From Candidatus Rokuibacteriota bacterium (GTDB lineage: Bacteria > Methylomirabilota > Methylomirabilia > Rokubacteriales > CSP1-6), in the NCBI GenBank assembly GCA_003220535.1, contig QHSU01000069.1, positions 78,328 through 142,327 of the forward strand: a DNA stretch of 64,000 bases, in the 5' to 3' direction. Below are positions 8,647 to 17,466 of this stretch, piece by piece (position 1 is the first letter of the stretch; each line of letters begins with the position of its first letter). The notes below the pieces were generated by a model. That model worked only from the letters and a program-made list of their open reading frames with translations. It was not told where the DNA came from and made no database searches. The translations under genes and the position numbers were made by a program.

Positions 8647-9621
8647 CTAAGAGTACCGGATCCGCGGATCCAGGAAAGTGTACGTGAGATCGACGATCAG
8701 GTTGATGACGACGAACGCGAACGCCGTCACGAGCGCGAACCCCTGCACCTGCTGGTAGTCGCGCGCGATGATCGCGTCGATGCCGAAGGTGCCGAGCCCC
8801 GGCATCGCGAAGAGCGTCTCCACCACGATGGCGCCGCCGATCAGGAAGCCGACCTGCAGGCCCATCACGGTTATGGTCGGGATCAGCGCGTTCTTCAGCG
8901 CGTGCTTGAAGATGACCGGACGCTCGCTCAGGCCCTTGGCGCGGGCGGTCGTGACGTACTCCGTGCGGATGACCTCGAGCATGCTGGCCCGGAGCAGCCG
9001 CGTGAGGAGCGCGGCCCGGCCCACGCCGAGCGCCAGGGCGGGCATCAGGACGTGCTGCGTGTTGCCCCACAGGCTCGCGGCGCAGACCACGGTCTGGCAC
9101 GTGCCCGGCAGGTACACCCAGCCCGAGCTGGGCAACCAGCCGCCGAGGCCGACGGAGAAGATCAGCAAGAGCAGGACGCCCAGGAAGAATTCCGGAATGG
9201 AAACCCCCACCATGGCCACGGAGGTCGCGGTGTAGTCGGCCCATGTGTTCTGGCGCAAGGCTCCGATGATGGCGGCGGGTATCGCGATCGCGAGCGCCAC
9301 CGCCATCGAGAGGACGATCAGCTCGAGGGTCACCGGCAGCCGCACCATGACGTCCTTGAGGACGGGCCGCCCGCTCAGGATCGAGGTGCCCCAGTCGCCC
9401 TGCACGAGCTTGCCGAGCCAGATCACGTACTGGACCATGACCGGTTTGTCGAGCCCGTAGTCGACGCGCGCCTTGATCGCGTTCTCCTCGGTGTAGGCGT
9501 CACCCAGCAGCGCGACCACCGGATCGCCCGGGATCGACCGCATCATGACGAAGACCACCAGCGTGATCATGAGCACGGTCGGGACGATCTGGAGCAGGCG
9601 CTTCAGGATGTAGGTCCACAT
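8647..9621 (-). CDS. Dipeptide/oligopeptide-type ABC transporter permease (DppB/OppB-like)
   Basis: 324 aa. The N-terminus MWTYILKRLLQIVPTVLMI is the classic first helix of OppB/DppB permeases, followed by a periplasmic region with RVDYGLDKPVMVQYVIWLG, then five helices. The EAA loop reads YVTTARAKGLSERPVIFKHA. It would form the heterodimeric membrane channel with the next gene. It starts 3 bp after the stop of the first substrate-binding protein, so translation is closely linked. Confidence 0.97.
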   Translation of the reverse strand: MWTYILKRLLQIVPTVLMITLVVFVMMRSIPGDPVVALLGDAYTEENAIKARVDYGLDKPVMVQYVIWLGKLVQGDWGTSILSGRPVLKDVMVRLPVTLELIVLSMAVALAIAIPAAIIGALRQNTWADYTATSVAMVGVSIPEFFLGVLLLLIFSVGLGGWLPSSGWVYLPGTCQTVVCAASLWGNTQHVLMPALALGVGRAALLTRLLRASMLEVIRTEYVTTARAKGLSERPVIFKHALKNALIPTITVMGLQVGFLIGGAIVVETLFAMPGLGTFGIDAIIARDYQQVQGFALVTAFAFVVINLIVDLTYTFLDPRIRYS

Positions 9622-9624
9622 CGA

Positions 9625-11253
9625 CTACTTGTCCAGCCAGACCCTGTCGAAGTGCACCTCGAATTCCGCGTTGTAGACGTACCCCTTCATCCACGGCTGC
9701 GCCACCATGTAGAACGGCGACCCGGAGATGGTGTTCCAGTAGAGCTTGTCGGCGCTGAACTCCTGGAACTCCTTCGCGATGGCCTTGCGTCGGATGGGGT
9801 CCATCTCGCGCGCGTAGCGAGCGTAGTAGTCATCCACCTTGGCGTCGAGGTGGCGCGTGTGGTTCCAAGAGGCCCCGGTGGTCGACAGAAACGCGTTGCT
9901 GTCGAGCGTCAGCAGGGACAGCAGATCCTCGACGTACATGTCCCACGGGCCGTCCTGGTTCGCGGCGGTCATCCAGGTGACCTTGTCCACCAGCCGGAGG
10001 TTCGCGGTCACGCCGATGCGCGCCATCTGCTCCTTGATGACGGTGGCGATGACGTTGAACACGGTCTTCTCGGTGTTGGTCATCAGCTCGAAGGTCAGAG
10101 GCTTCTGCGGTCCGTAGCCGGCCTCGGCCAGCAGCGCTTTCGCCTTAGCCTGATCGTATGGACACATGCTGGTCACGTCCACGGTGTCCATCGTGCCGGG
10201 CGGGATGATCCCGACCCACGGGGTGGCCTGGCCCTTGAACGCGATCTTCACGATTTCCTTGCGGTCGATCCCGTAGCAGCCGACGGCCTTGCGCACGCGG
10301 ATGTCGCTGAAGATCGGATGCGGCGCCCGGTCCTTGGACATGGGCTTGCCGTCCTTGGGGACGGTGACCTTCATCGCCGCCAGCATCGGGGTGGTTTCCT
10401 TCCCGGTCATGATCAGGGCGCGCGGGTTCTGCGCCTTCATGGTGTCGACGTGCTCGGGCGAGAACGAGGCGATGAAATCGACCTCGCCCTGCTTGAACGC
10501 GGCCATTTCAACAACCGGGTCCTTGATCACGCGGATCAGAACGCGATCAAGGTAGGGCAGCCCGGGCTCGAAGTACTTGTCGAAGCGGTCCATCGCCAGG
10601 TGGCTGCCCTTGACCCACTCGATGAGCTTGAACGGCCCGCACCCGATCACGGCGCCCGGCTTGCCCTGCTTGCGGTCGTCGAGGGTGAACTTCTGGGTGG
10701 CGGTCGGCGAGTAGATGATCAGGCCCGTGCGGTAGCCCGCCAGCATGTGGAGCATGAAGGCGTACGGGTGCTTGAGCCGGATCTGCACGGTGAGGGGATC
10801 GACCGCCTCGACCGAGTGCACCGACTCGTAGAAGATCCGCATGCCGGATCCGGTGGCCGGGTCCATCAGGCGATCGATGCTGAACTTGACCGCGGCGGCG
10901 TCGACCTTCGTGCCGTCGTGGAAGAGGACGTTCTTCTTGAGCTTGAAGGTGTAGAGTAGCCCGTCCGGCGAGATCTGCCACGACTCGGCGGCGTCGCCCA
11001 CGAACTTGCCGTCGGGTGTGATGTTGACGAGCCCGCACCCGACGTTCATCGCGACCCACATCATTTCGTAGCCGGGGGCGGTGTGGAAATCGAGGTTCGC
11101 GATTTCGTTGCCGTACGAGACCCGGAGCGTGCCGCCGCGCTTCGGCGTCTGCGCCTCGGTCGGGGACGCGCCGATGAGGCCCAGCAGCATAACGGTTCCG
11201 AGGAGGAAGCCGAACAGCGGACGGGTCGAGCGCATCGAGATATCCTCCATCAT
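9625..11253 (-). CDS. ABC transporter substrate-binding protein, family 5 (copy 1)
   Basis: 542 aa periplasmic binding protein of the peptide/nickel (SBP_bac_5) family. Signal peptide: basic start, hydrophobic core FGFLLGTVMLLGLIGA, then the mature start around AQTPKRGGTLRVSYGNE. Family landmarks: SWQISPDGLLYTFKLKKNVL and DVTSMCPYDQAKAKALLAEA. It is the copy nearest the permeases and one of three tandem paralogues (also 11281-12897 and 12997-14613) that share most of their sequence. The large lobes should bind a peptide-like ligand for the neighbouring permeases. Confidence 0.97.
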   Translation of the reverse strand: MMEDISMRSTRPLFGFLLGTVMLLGLIGASPTEAQTPKRGGTLRVSYGNEIANLDFHTAPGYEMMWVAMNVGCGLVNITPDGKFVGDAAESWQISPDGLLYTFKLKKNVLFHDGTKVDAAAVKFSIDRLMDPATGSGMRIFYESVHSVEAVDPLTVQIRLKHPYAFMLHMLAGYRTGLIIYSPTATQKFTLDDRKQGKPGAVIGCGPFKLIEWVKGSHLAMDRFDKYFEPGLPYLDRVLIRVIKDPVVEMAAFKQGEVDFIASFSPEHVDTMKAQNPRALIMTGKETTPMLAAMKVTVPKDGKPMSKDRAPHPIFSDIRVRKAVGCYGIDRKEIVKIAFKGQATPWVGIIPPGTMDTVDVTSMCPYDQAKAKALLAEAGYGPQKPLTFELMTNTEKTVFNVIATVIKEQMARIGVTANLRLVDKVTWMTAANQDGPWDMYVEDLLSLLTLDSNAFLSTTGASWNHTRHLDAKVDDYYARYAREMDPIRRKAIAKEFQEFSADKLYWNTISGSPFYMVAQPWMKGYVYNAEFEVHFDRVWLDK

Positions 11254-11280
11254 CGGATGGCCGTCAGCATGGCCACCCGA

Positions 11281-12897
11281 TCACTTGTCGAGCCAGACTT
11301 TCTTGTAAAGGATCTTCCACTCGGCGTTGTAGACGTAGTCCTTCATCCACGACTGGGCCACCTCGTAGAACGGCGACCCGGAGATCGTGTTCCAGTAGAG
11401 CGTGTCGGCGCTGAATTCCTGGAACTCCCGGGCGATGACCTTGCGCTTCGCCGGGTCCATCTCGCGCGCATAGCGGGCGTAGTAGTCGTCGATCCTGACG
11501 TCGGTGTGGCGCGTGGTGTTCCATGCCGCGGTGCTATGGGAGAGCAGGGTGTTCTGATCCAGCGTGAACAGCGACGCGAGATCCTCGACGTACATATCGA
11601 AGGGCCCATCCTGCGTGGCCACGTTCATCCAGGTCACCTTGTCGACCAGCCTGATGTTCGCGGTCACGCCGATCCGGGCGACCTGCTCCTTGATGACGGT
11701 GGCGATGACGTTGAACACGGACTTCTCGGTGTTCGTCATCAGCTCGAAGGTCAGGGGCTTCTGCGGTCCGTAGCCGGCCTCCACCAGCAGCGCCTTGGCC
11801 CGGGCCGGATCGTAGGGGCACAGGTGCGTCACGTCCGCGCTGTCAGGAGTCCCCGGCGGGATGATTCCGATCCAGGGGGTCGCCTGGCCCTTGAAGGCGA
11901 TCTTCACGATCTCCTTGCGGTCGATGCCGTAGCAGCCGATCGCCTTGCGGACCCTGATGTCGCTGAAGATCGGATGCGGCGCGCGGTCCTTGGACATGGG
12001 CTTCGCGTCCCTCGGGACCGTGACCTTCATCTGGGCCACCATCGGGGTCGTCTCTTTGCCGGTCATGATCACGGCGCGTGGGTTCTGCGCCCTGAGCGTC
12101 TCGACGTGCTCGGGCGAGAAGTCCACGATGAAATCGATCTCTCCGGCCTTGAACGCCGCCATCTGGGTGACCGGATCCTTGATCACGCGGATCACGACGC
12201 GATCCAGGTACGGCAACCCCTGATCCCAGTACTTGTCGAAGCGGTCCATGACCAGGTGGCTGCCCTTCACCCACTCGACCAGCCGGAAGGGCCCGCATCC
12301 CACCACCGCCTCCGGCTTGCCGCTCCGCCGATCCTCGAGCGAGTACTTCTGCGTGGCGGCGGGCGAGTAGAACACGAGCCCCATGCGGTAGGCGGCCAGC
12401 ATGTGCAGCGTGAACCCGTACGGCTCCTTGAGCCGGATCTGCACGGTGTACGGATCGACGACCTCGACCGAGTGCACCTTCTCGTAGTAGACCCGCATGC
12501 TGGACCGGGTCGCCGGATCCATGATGCGGTCGATGCTGAACTTGACCGCGGCGGCGTCGACCTTGGTGCCGTCGTGGAACAGGACGTTCTTCCTGAGCTT
12601 GAACGTGTAGAGCAGCGCGTCGGGCGTGATCTACCACGATTCGGCGGCCTCCGGGAGGAACTTGCCATCGGGCGTGATGCCGAGCAGCCCGCAACCAATG
12701 TTCATCGCCACCCAGTTCAGCTCGTAGCCGGGCGCGGTGTAGAAGTCGAGGTTGGAGATCTCGTTGCCGTAGGAGACGCGGAGCGTGCCCCCACGCTTGG
12801 GCGTCTGGGCCTCGGAGAACAGTGGCGAAAGAGCGAGGATCGAGGCGAGCGAGGTCAAGGCAAGCAGGAGGCTCGGCCGAAGGCGTCGCGGCGTCAT
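11281..12897 (-). pseudogene. ABC transporter substrate-binding protein, family 5 (copy 2, interrupted by amber codon)
   Basis: The 539-codon frame matches copies 1 and 3 from signal peptide (PSLLLALTSLASILALSPL) to the end WLDK, but codon 89 is TAG (plus-strand cta at 12631-12633). Both paralogues have CAG here (ESWQ), so a single C-to-T change created the stop; the rest is intact and in frame. Translation could give an 88-aa piece, a restart at the ATG at 12522 without a signal peptide, or readthrough if the strain has an amber suppressor. A sequencing error is also possible. The intact downstream frame suggests the change is very recent. Confidence 0.85.
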
Positions 12898-12954
12898 GGC
12901 GTCTTCCCTCCCGATATCGTTGCGAAAATGCGCGATCTCGCCCAGAGTTGGCCT

Positions 12955-12980
12955 ACTTTACAGGAGCCGCCGCCTGTCAA
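12955..12980 (-). promoter_or_regulatory. Conserved promoter-like element upstream of SBP copy 2
   Basis: On the minus strand TTGACA (12975-12980) and TAAAGT (12955-12960) are separated by 14 bp, about 58 bp before the start codon. The same arrangement with identical hexamers recurs before copy 3. The spacing is short for a sigma-70 promoter, so it may be a promoter with a different -10 or a regulator site copied with the gene. Confidence 0.45.
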
Positions 12981-12996
12981 CAAGTGATCGAGCCGA

Positions 12997-14613
12997 CTAC
13001 TTGTCGAGCCAGACCCGCTTGTATATGACTTTGAACTCTGCCTGGTAGACGTAGTCCTTCATCCACGGCTGCGCGGCCTGATAGAACGGCGAGCCGGAGA
13101 TCGTGTTCCAGTAGAGCTTGTCGGCGCTGTACTCCTGGAGCTCCCTGGCGATGGCCTTGCGCTTCACCGGGTCCATCTCCCTGGCGTAGCGAGTGTAAAA
13201 GTCGTCGACCTTGGTATCGACGTGGCGCGAGTGATTCCAGGCCGCCGTGCTGGCCGACAGGTACGAGTTCTGGTCCACCGTCAGGAGGGACGCGAGGTCC
13301 TCGACGTACATGTCGAACGCGCCATCCTGCGTGGCCGTGGTCATCCAGCTCGGCTTGTCGACCAGCCGAATGTTCGCGGTCACACCGATCCGCGCCATCT
13401 GCTCCTTGATCACCGTGGCGATCACGCCGAACACCGACTTCTCGGTGTTGGTCATGAGCTCGAAGGTCAGCGGCCTCTGCGGGCCGTAGCCGGCCTCGGC
13501 GAGCAGCGCCTTGGCCTTCGCCGGGTCATAGGGGCACATGTGGTTCACGTCCACGGTGTCCATGGTGCCCGGCGGGATGATCCCGACCCAGGGCGTGGCC
13601 TGACCCTTGTAGGCGATCTTGACGATCTCCTTGCGGTCGATCCCGTAGCACCCCACCGCCTTTCGCACCCGCAGGTCGTTGAAGATCGCATGCGGCGCGC
13701 GGTCCTTCGACATCGGCTTGCCGTCCGCCGGCACGGTGACCTTCATCATGGCCACCATCGGCGTCGTCTCTTTCCCGGTCATGACCTGGGCGCGCGGGTT
13801 CTGCGCCCGCAGCGTCTCGACGTGATCGGCCGAAAAGTCGGCGATGAAATCGATCTCCCCGGCCTTGAAGGCGGCCTGTTGCGTCACGGGATCTTTGATC
13901 GTGCGGATAATCACCCGATCCAGGTAGGGAAGGCCGGGCTCGAAGTACTTGTCGAAGCGGTCCATGACCAGGTGGGTACCCTTCACCCACTCGACGAGCT
14001 TGAAGGGGCCGCAGCCGACGAGCGCCTCGGGCCTTCCGGCCCGGCGCTCTTCCGGAGAGTACTTCTGCGTCACGGCGGGCGAGATGATGATCATCCCCAT
14101 GCGGTACGTCGCCAGCACGTGCATCATGAACGCGTACGGTTGCTTGAGTCGGATCTGGACGGTGTGGGGATCGACCACCTCGACCGAGTGCACCGCCCCG
14201 AGGAACTGGCGCATGTTTGCCCTGTTCGCGGGATCCAGGACGTAGTCGAACGTGAACTTGACGGCAGCCGCGTCGACCTTGCTGCCGTCGTGGAACAGGA
14301 CGTTTTTCTTGAGCTTGAACGTGTAGAGGAGCCCGTCGGGCGAGATCTGCCACGATTCGGCGGCGTCGGGGATGAACTTCCCGTCCGGGGTGATGCTGAC
14401 GAGCCCACACCCGACGTTCGTCGCGACCCAGACCATCTCGTAGCCGGGCGTGGTGTAGAAGTCCATGCCCAGGATCTCGTTGCCGTAGGCGACGCGCAGG
14501 GTTCCTCCCCGCTTGGGCCCCTGGGCCTCCCCCGCGATGGGTAGCACGGCAAGGAAGGCAGCGAGAGCGATCAGCGCGGATCCGCGACGTGACGGGCGGC
14601 GTCGTGAACGCAT
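12997..14613 (-). CDS. ABC transporter substrate-binding protein, family 5 (copy 3)
   Basis: 538 aa, first gene of the transporter operon. The signal peptide (GSALIALAAFLAVLPIAGEAQ) leads into GPKRGGTLRVAYGNE. Landmarks match copies 1 and 2: SWQISPDGLLYTFKLKKNVL, VRKAVGCYGIDRKEIVKIAY, DVNHMCPYDPAKAKALLAEA and a WLDK C-terminus. Differences cluster in ligand-lobe segments (TFDYVLDPANRANMRQF versus SIDRLMDPATGSGMRIF in copy 1), which suggests the copies have diverged in ligand preference. The upstream neighbour is a D-aminoacylase-like amidohydrolase, so N-acyl amino acids or small peptides are plausible ligands. Confidence 0.96.
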   Translation of the reverse strand: MRSRRRPSRRGSALIALAAFLAVLPIAGEAQGPKRGGTLRVAYGNEILGMDFYTTPGYEMVWVATNVGCGLVSITPDGKFIPDAAESWQISPDGLLYTFKLKKNVLFHDGSKVDAAAVKFTFDYVLDPANRANMRQFLGAVHSVEVVDPHTVQIRLKQPYAFMMHVLATYRMGMIIISPAVTQKYSPEERRAGRPEALVGCGPFKLVEWVKGTHLVMDRFDKYFEPGLPYLDRVIIRTIKDPVTQQAAFKAGEIDFIADFSADHVETLRAQNPRAQVMTGKETTPMVAMMKVTVPADGKPMSKDRAPHAIFNDLRVRKAVGCYGIDRKEIVKIAYKGQATPWVGIIPPGTMDTVDVNHMCPYDPAKAKALLAEAGYGPQRPLTFELMTNTEKSVFGVIATVIKEQMARIGVTANIRLVDKPSWMTTATQDGAFDMYVEDLASLLTVDQNSYLSASTAAWNHSRHVDTKVDDFYTRYAREMDPVKRKAIARELQEYSADKLYWNTISGSPFYQAAQPWMKDYVYQAEFKVIYKRVWLDK

Positions 14614-14660
14614 GGCGTCTTTCCTCCTCCTGATGGGGGACGGAGTCGAGGCCGGCGCCT

Positions 14661-14686
14661 ACTTTACAAGAGTCTCCTCCTGTCAA
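14661..14686 (-). promoter_or_regulatory. Conserved promoter-like element upstream of SBP copy 3
   Basis: Minus-strand TTGACA (14681-14686) and TAAAGT (14661-14666) with a 14-bp spacer, about 48 bp before the start codon of copy 3. Hexamers, spacing and flanking bases (TTG before, AGG/AGGC after) match the element before copy 2. It lies between the amidohydrolase stop (14693) and the operon, consistent with the transporter's own promoter. Confidence 0.5.
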
Positions 14687-14692
14687 CAATCG

Positions 14693-16288
14693 CTAGAAGG
14701 CGTTAGTTCCGCCTGTGAGCCGGCGCCCCGCCAGCACGCCCGTGTGGTCGCCGCCGTCGACCACCACCTCGCCGTTGACGAGCACGGTGGAGACGCCAAC
14801 CGCGTACTGGTGGGGATCGTCGTAGGTTGCCCGGTCGGCGATCCGCGCCGGGTCGAAGACGGCCACGTCGGCCCAGGCTCCCTCGCGGAGCACGCCGCGG
14901 TCGGCGAGCCCGAGCGCCGCGGCCGACGCGCCCGTCGTCTTGTGGATGGCCGCGGGCAGCGTCAGCAGGCCGTCGCGGACACACGATCCGAGCAGGCGCG
15001 CGTGCGTCCCGTACGACCGCGGGTGTGGCTTGCCACGGCTCGTGGCGCCGGAAGTGGCGAGCGCGTTGGCGTCGGATCCGACCAGCACCCAGGGCGCGCC
15101 GGTGATATCCCACACGTCCTTCTCGCTCATCGACGTGATCAGGATGCGGGTCTCGCCGCGGTCCGCGAGGAGGAAGTCGCAGACACCGTCGAGCGGGTCC
15201 ACGGAGCGGCGCCGCGCGATCTCGCCGAGCGTGCGGCCGGCCTCCTGGGGCAGGTTTGGCGCGATCGCGACGCGCACGACGTCCCACGAGGGAATGCGCC
15301 CGAAGTTGTTGAGGCCGTCCCTCGCGATGTCGGCGCGGAGGCGGGCCCGCACCTCGGCGCGGCCGAGGCGCGCGAGCATCGCTGGGATCCCGCCCTCGAC
15401 GACCCAGCGGGGCAGGAGGTTGCGCAGGGGATTGGTGGCGGTGTCGTACGGGTACGCGTCGCAGTCCACGGGAAGCCCGCGGCGCCGCGCGGCCGCGATC
15501 TCGCCGAGCAGGCGGCCGGCGCCACCCCAGTTGTCGATGCCCGAGAGCTTCAGGTGGGCGATCTGCACGTGGACACCCGTCGTCTCCGCCACCGCGATGG
15601 CCTCGCGGACCGCCTCGGCGCCGCGGTTGGCCTCGTCACGGACGTGCGAGGAGTACGCGGCGCCGTGGCGCCGCAGCACACGGGCGAGCGCCACGATCTC
15701 GTCGGAGTCGGCATGGCAGCCGGGCGCGGTGAAGAGCCCCGACGAGAGCCCCCACGCCCCCGCGGCCAGCGCCTCCTCGAGCAGCCGCTCCATCGTGGCC
15801 AGTTCCTCGCGCGTGACCGGCCGGCTCTCCATTCCGGCGGTCATGAGCCGGAGCGTGTTGTGGCCGACCTGGAAGATCACGTTCACGGAGGTCGCTGGGA
15901 ACGTCGCGACGTACTCCCCGAACGTCGTCGGGGAGAGCTCGAGCTCGGACGCGCTCGGCGCCAGGTACTCCCGGTGCATCGCGATCCGCTCGGGCATCGC
16001 CGGCGCGACCGAGAAGCCGCAGTTGCCCACGACCTCGAGCGTGACGCCCTGGCGGATCTTCGACTCCGCGCGCGGATTGAGCGGCAGCGTGAAGTCCGAG
16101 TGCGTGTGGATGTCGATGAGCCCGGGCGCCACGACCTGGCCGCGCGCGTCGATGGCGCGGTAGGCCGGCCGCGACGAGCGCGACTCGATCGCGACGATGC
16201 GTCCGGCGGCGATGCTCACGTCGGCGTCGCGGCCGGGCGCGCCGGTGCCGTCGATCACGTGGCCACCCCGAATCAGCAGGTCATCCAT
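14693..16288 (-). CDS. N-acyl-D-amino-acid deacylase family amidohydrolase
   Basis: 531 aa. It has the N-terminal beta-sandwich segment LLIRGGHVIDGTG, the metal motif DIHTHSDF, and VVGNCGFS, whose cysteine is the extra metal ligand typical of D-aminoacylases. A later histidine lies in SSHVRDEA. The family removes acyl groups from N-acyl-D-amino acids or hydrolyses related amides. It overlaps the upstream methyltransferase by 8 bp and precedes the peptide-type transporter on the same strand, so it may process what that transporter imports. ATG start at 16288. Confidence 0.93.
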   Translation of the reverse strand: MDDLLIRGGHVIDGTGAPGRDADVSIAAGRIVAIESRSSRPAYRAIDARGQVVAPGLIDIHTHSDFTLPLNPRAESKIRQGVTLEVVGNCGFSVAPAMPERIAMHREYLAPSASELELSPTTFGEYVATFPATSVNVIFQVGHNTLRLMTAGMESRPVTREELATMERLLEEALAAGAWGLSSGLFTAPGCHADSDEIVALARVLRRHGAAYSSHVRDEANRGAEAVREAIAVAETTGVHVQIAHLKLSGIDNWGGAGRLLGEIAAARRRGLPVDCDAYPYDTATNPLRNLLPRWVVEGGIPAMLARLGRAEVRARLRADIARDGLNNFGRIPSWDVVRVAIAPNLPQEAGRTLGEIARRRSVDPLDGVCDFLLADRGETRILITSMSEKDVWDITGAPWVLVGSDANALATSGATSRGKPHPRSYGTHARLLGSCVRDGLLTLPAAIHKTTGASAAALGLADRGVLREGAWADVAVFDPARIADRATYDDPHQYAVGVSTVLVNGEVVVDGGDHTGVLAGRRLTGGTNAF

Positions 16289-16907
16289 GGCTTTTCCTCA
16301 GGTGGAACTCGACGCCTGGATCACCCGGCCACTCGATCCGGAACATCCCGAACGCCGGGCGGAGCAGCCGGTCGGTGGTGGGGACGTCGTCCTCCGCCGG
16401 GATGCAGAGCGTGTGGAGAGACGAGTTCACGAGGAAGATCAGCTCGCCGCCAGGTCGGAGGAGCCGCGCCGCCTCGGGGAGCCACCGACCGGGGTCCGCC
16501 CAGAGACAGGCGCCGTACTCCGAGATCGCCAGGTCGAAGGCGGCGTCGCGGCACGGTACCGCTTCGGCATCGCCGTGGATCAGCGTAAACTCGAGCGCGT
16601 GCTGCCGCTGAAGCCGCCGCGCGGTCGCCAGCTGGGCTATCGACGTGTCGACGCCGACGACCCGCGCCCCGCGGCGGGCGAGCCACGCCGACACGTAGGC
16701 CGTGCCGCATCCGAGCTCGATCGCCTGCTTGCCGACGAGATCCGCGGGGAGAACCTGCAGCTGCGACTCGGCCACTCGCCACACGCCCCACGCCGGCTCT
16801 GCGCGCTCCCAGGCTCTCTCGCCTCTCGCGGCGTAGTCCTTGGCCTCGACGTCCCAGCGGGCCCGGTTCCGGTGCACGTGCTCGAGCGGCTCGCGATCTT
16901 GCGTCAC
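16281..16907 (-). CDS. Class I SAM-dependent methyltransferase
   Basis: 208 aa. Motif I is AIELGCGTAYVSAWLARRGA, the acidic end of strand 2 is VVGVDTS, and a motif IV-like segment is FDLAISEYGACLWADP. The second half ends with RPGGELIFLVNS, typical of small-molecule methyltransferases of the UbiE/Methyltransf_11 type. It overlaps its neighbours on both sides (4 bp with the cupin, 8 bp with the amidohydrolase), so the three form one translationally coupled unit. Methyl acceptor unknown. Confidence 0.92.
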   Translation of the reverse strand: MTQDREPLEHVHRNRARWDVEAKDYAARGERAWERAEPAWGVWRVAESQLQVLPADLVGKQAIELGCGTAYVSAWLARRGARVVGVDTSIAQLATARRLQRQHALEFTLIHGDAEAVPCRDAAFDLAISEYGACLWADPGRWLPEAARLLRPGGELIFLVNSSLHTLCIPAEDDVPTTDRLLRPAFGMFRIEWPGDPGVEFHLRKSHG

Positions 16908-17416
16908 GCCGTTCTCGTTACTCCCGCGCCCGTCCCGAGGTGGACGTCACGTCGGGCCTGAAGGTCGGGATCGGCGTAGGACATCAGATCCGGCCGCGCG
17001 CGTCCGAGCATCACTTGCAGGTAGGCGGGCTCGAGGCCGACGTTCTCGAAGCCGTGCAGCACGCCGGCGGGCGCGGACACGCAATCCCATCGCCCGAGCA
17101 CCGCCTCTTCTCGCCGCCCAGCGCCGTCCTCGAAGAAGACCTTCACCTTGCCGTCGAGGATGAAGAACACCTCCTCGACCTCGTGCGTGTGAGCGGCGTT
17201 GCCCTGGCCCGGCGGCACGAACATCACGCTGAGCGTGAAGTGCTCGGCAGCGATCGCGCGCGGGTCGCTCTTGCCGGAGGCGCCGGCACCGATGTAGCGG
17301 TGCTGGGCGCGGCGGAAGCCGTCGACACGCGCGTCGGCGAAGGCGTCCCAGTCGGGCTGGCGGTCCACGAAGCGGGCCACGCGGGTGCGCAAGAGCTCTT
17401 CGAGCGTCGTCATCAT
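16904..17416 (-). CDS. Cupin domain-containing protein
   Basis: 170 aa with one cupin barrel. Motif 1 is HTHEVEEVFFILDGKVKVFFE, with two His and one Glu as metal ligands; motif 2 is APAGVLHGFENVG, with the third His. About 65 N-terminal residues form a helical extension. Such proteins are dioxygenases, isomerases or sugar/acid binding proteins. It is the first gene of the leftward methyltransferase-amidohydrolase unit and is divergent from the luciferase-like gene at 17467. Confidence 0.9.
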   Translation of the reverse strand: MMTTLEELLRTRVARFVDRQPDWDAFADARVDGFRRAQHRYIGAGASGKSDPRAIAAEHFTLSVMFVPPGQGNAAHTHEVEEVFFILDGKVKVFFEDGAGRREEAVLGRWDCVSAPAGVLHGFENVGLEPAYLQVMLGRARPDLMSYADPDLQARRDVHLGTGAGVTRTA

Positions 17417-17430
17417 CGACTCCTTCTGGA

Positions 17431-17460
17431 GCCGCCCAGTCGGGCGGCACCGAGTAGAAT
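17431..17460 (+). promoter_or_regulatory. Hairpin and -10-like box in the divergent intergenic region
   Basis: A perfect inverted repeat GCCGCCC-AGTC-GGGCGGC (17431-17448) is followed by TAGAAT (17455-17460), one base from the sigma-70 -10 consensus. A transcript starting 6-7 bp beyond this would begin at or next to the GTG start at 17467, suggesting a leaderless mRNA. No clear -35 is seen. Confidence 0.35.
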
Positions 17461-17466
17461 ACGCCC

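Noticed and set aside
12631..12633. Pyrrolysine at the TAG of SBP copy 2
   Set aside because: Both paralogues have Gln at this place and no pyl genes are visible; a plain nonsense mutation is simpler.
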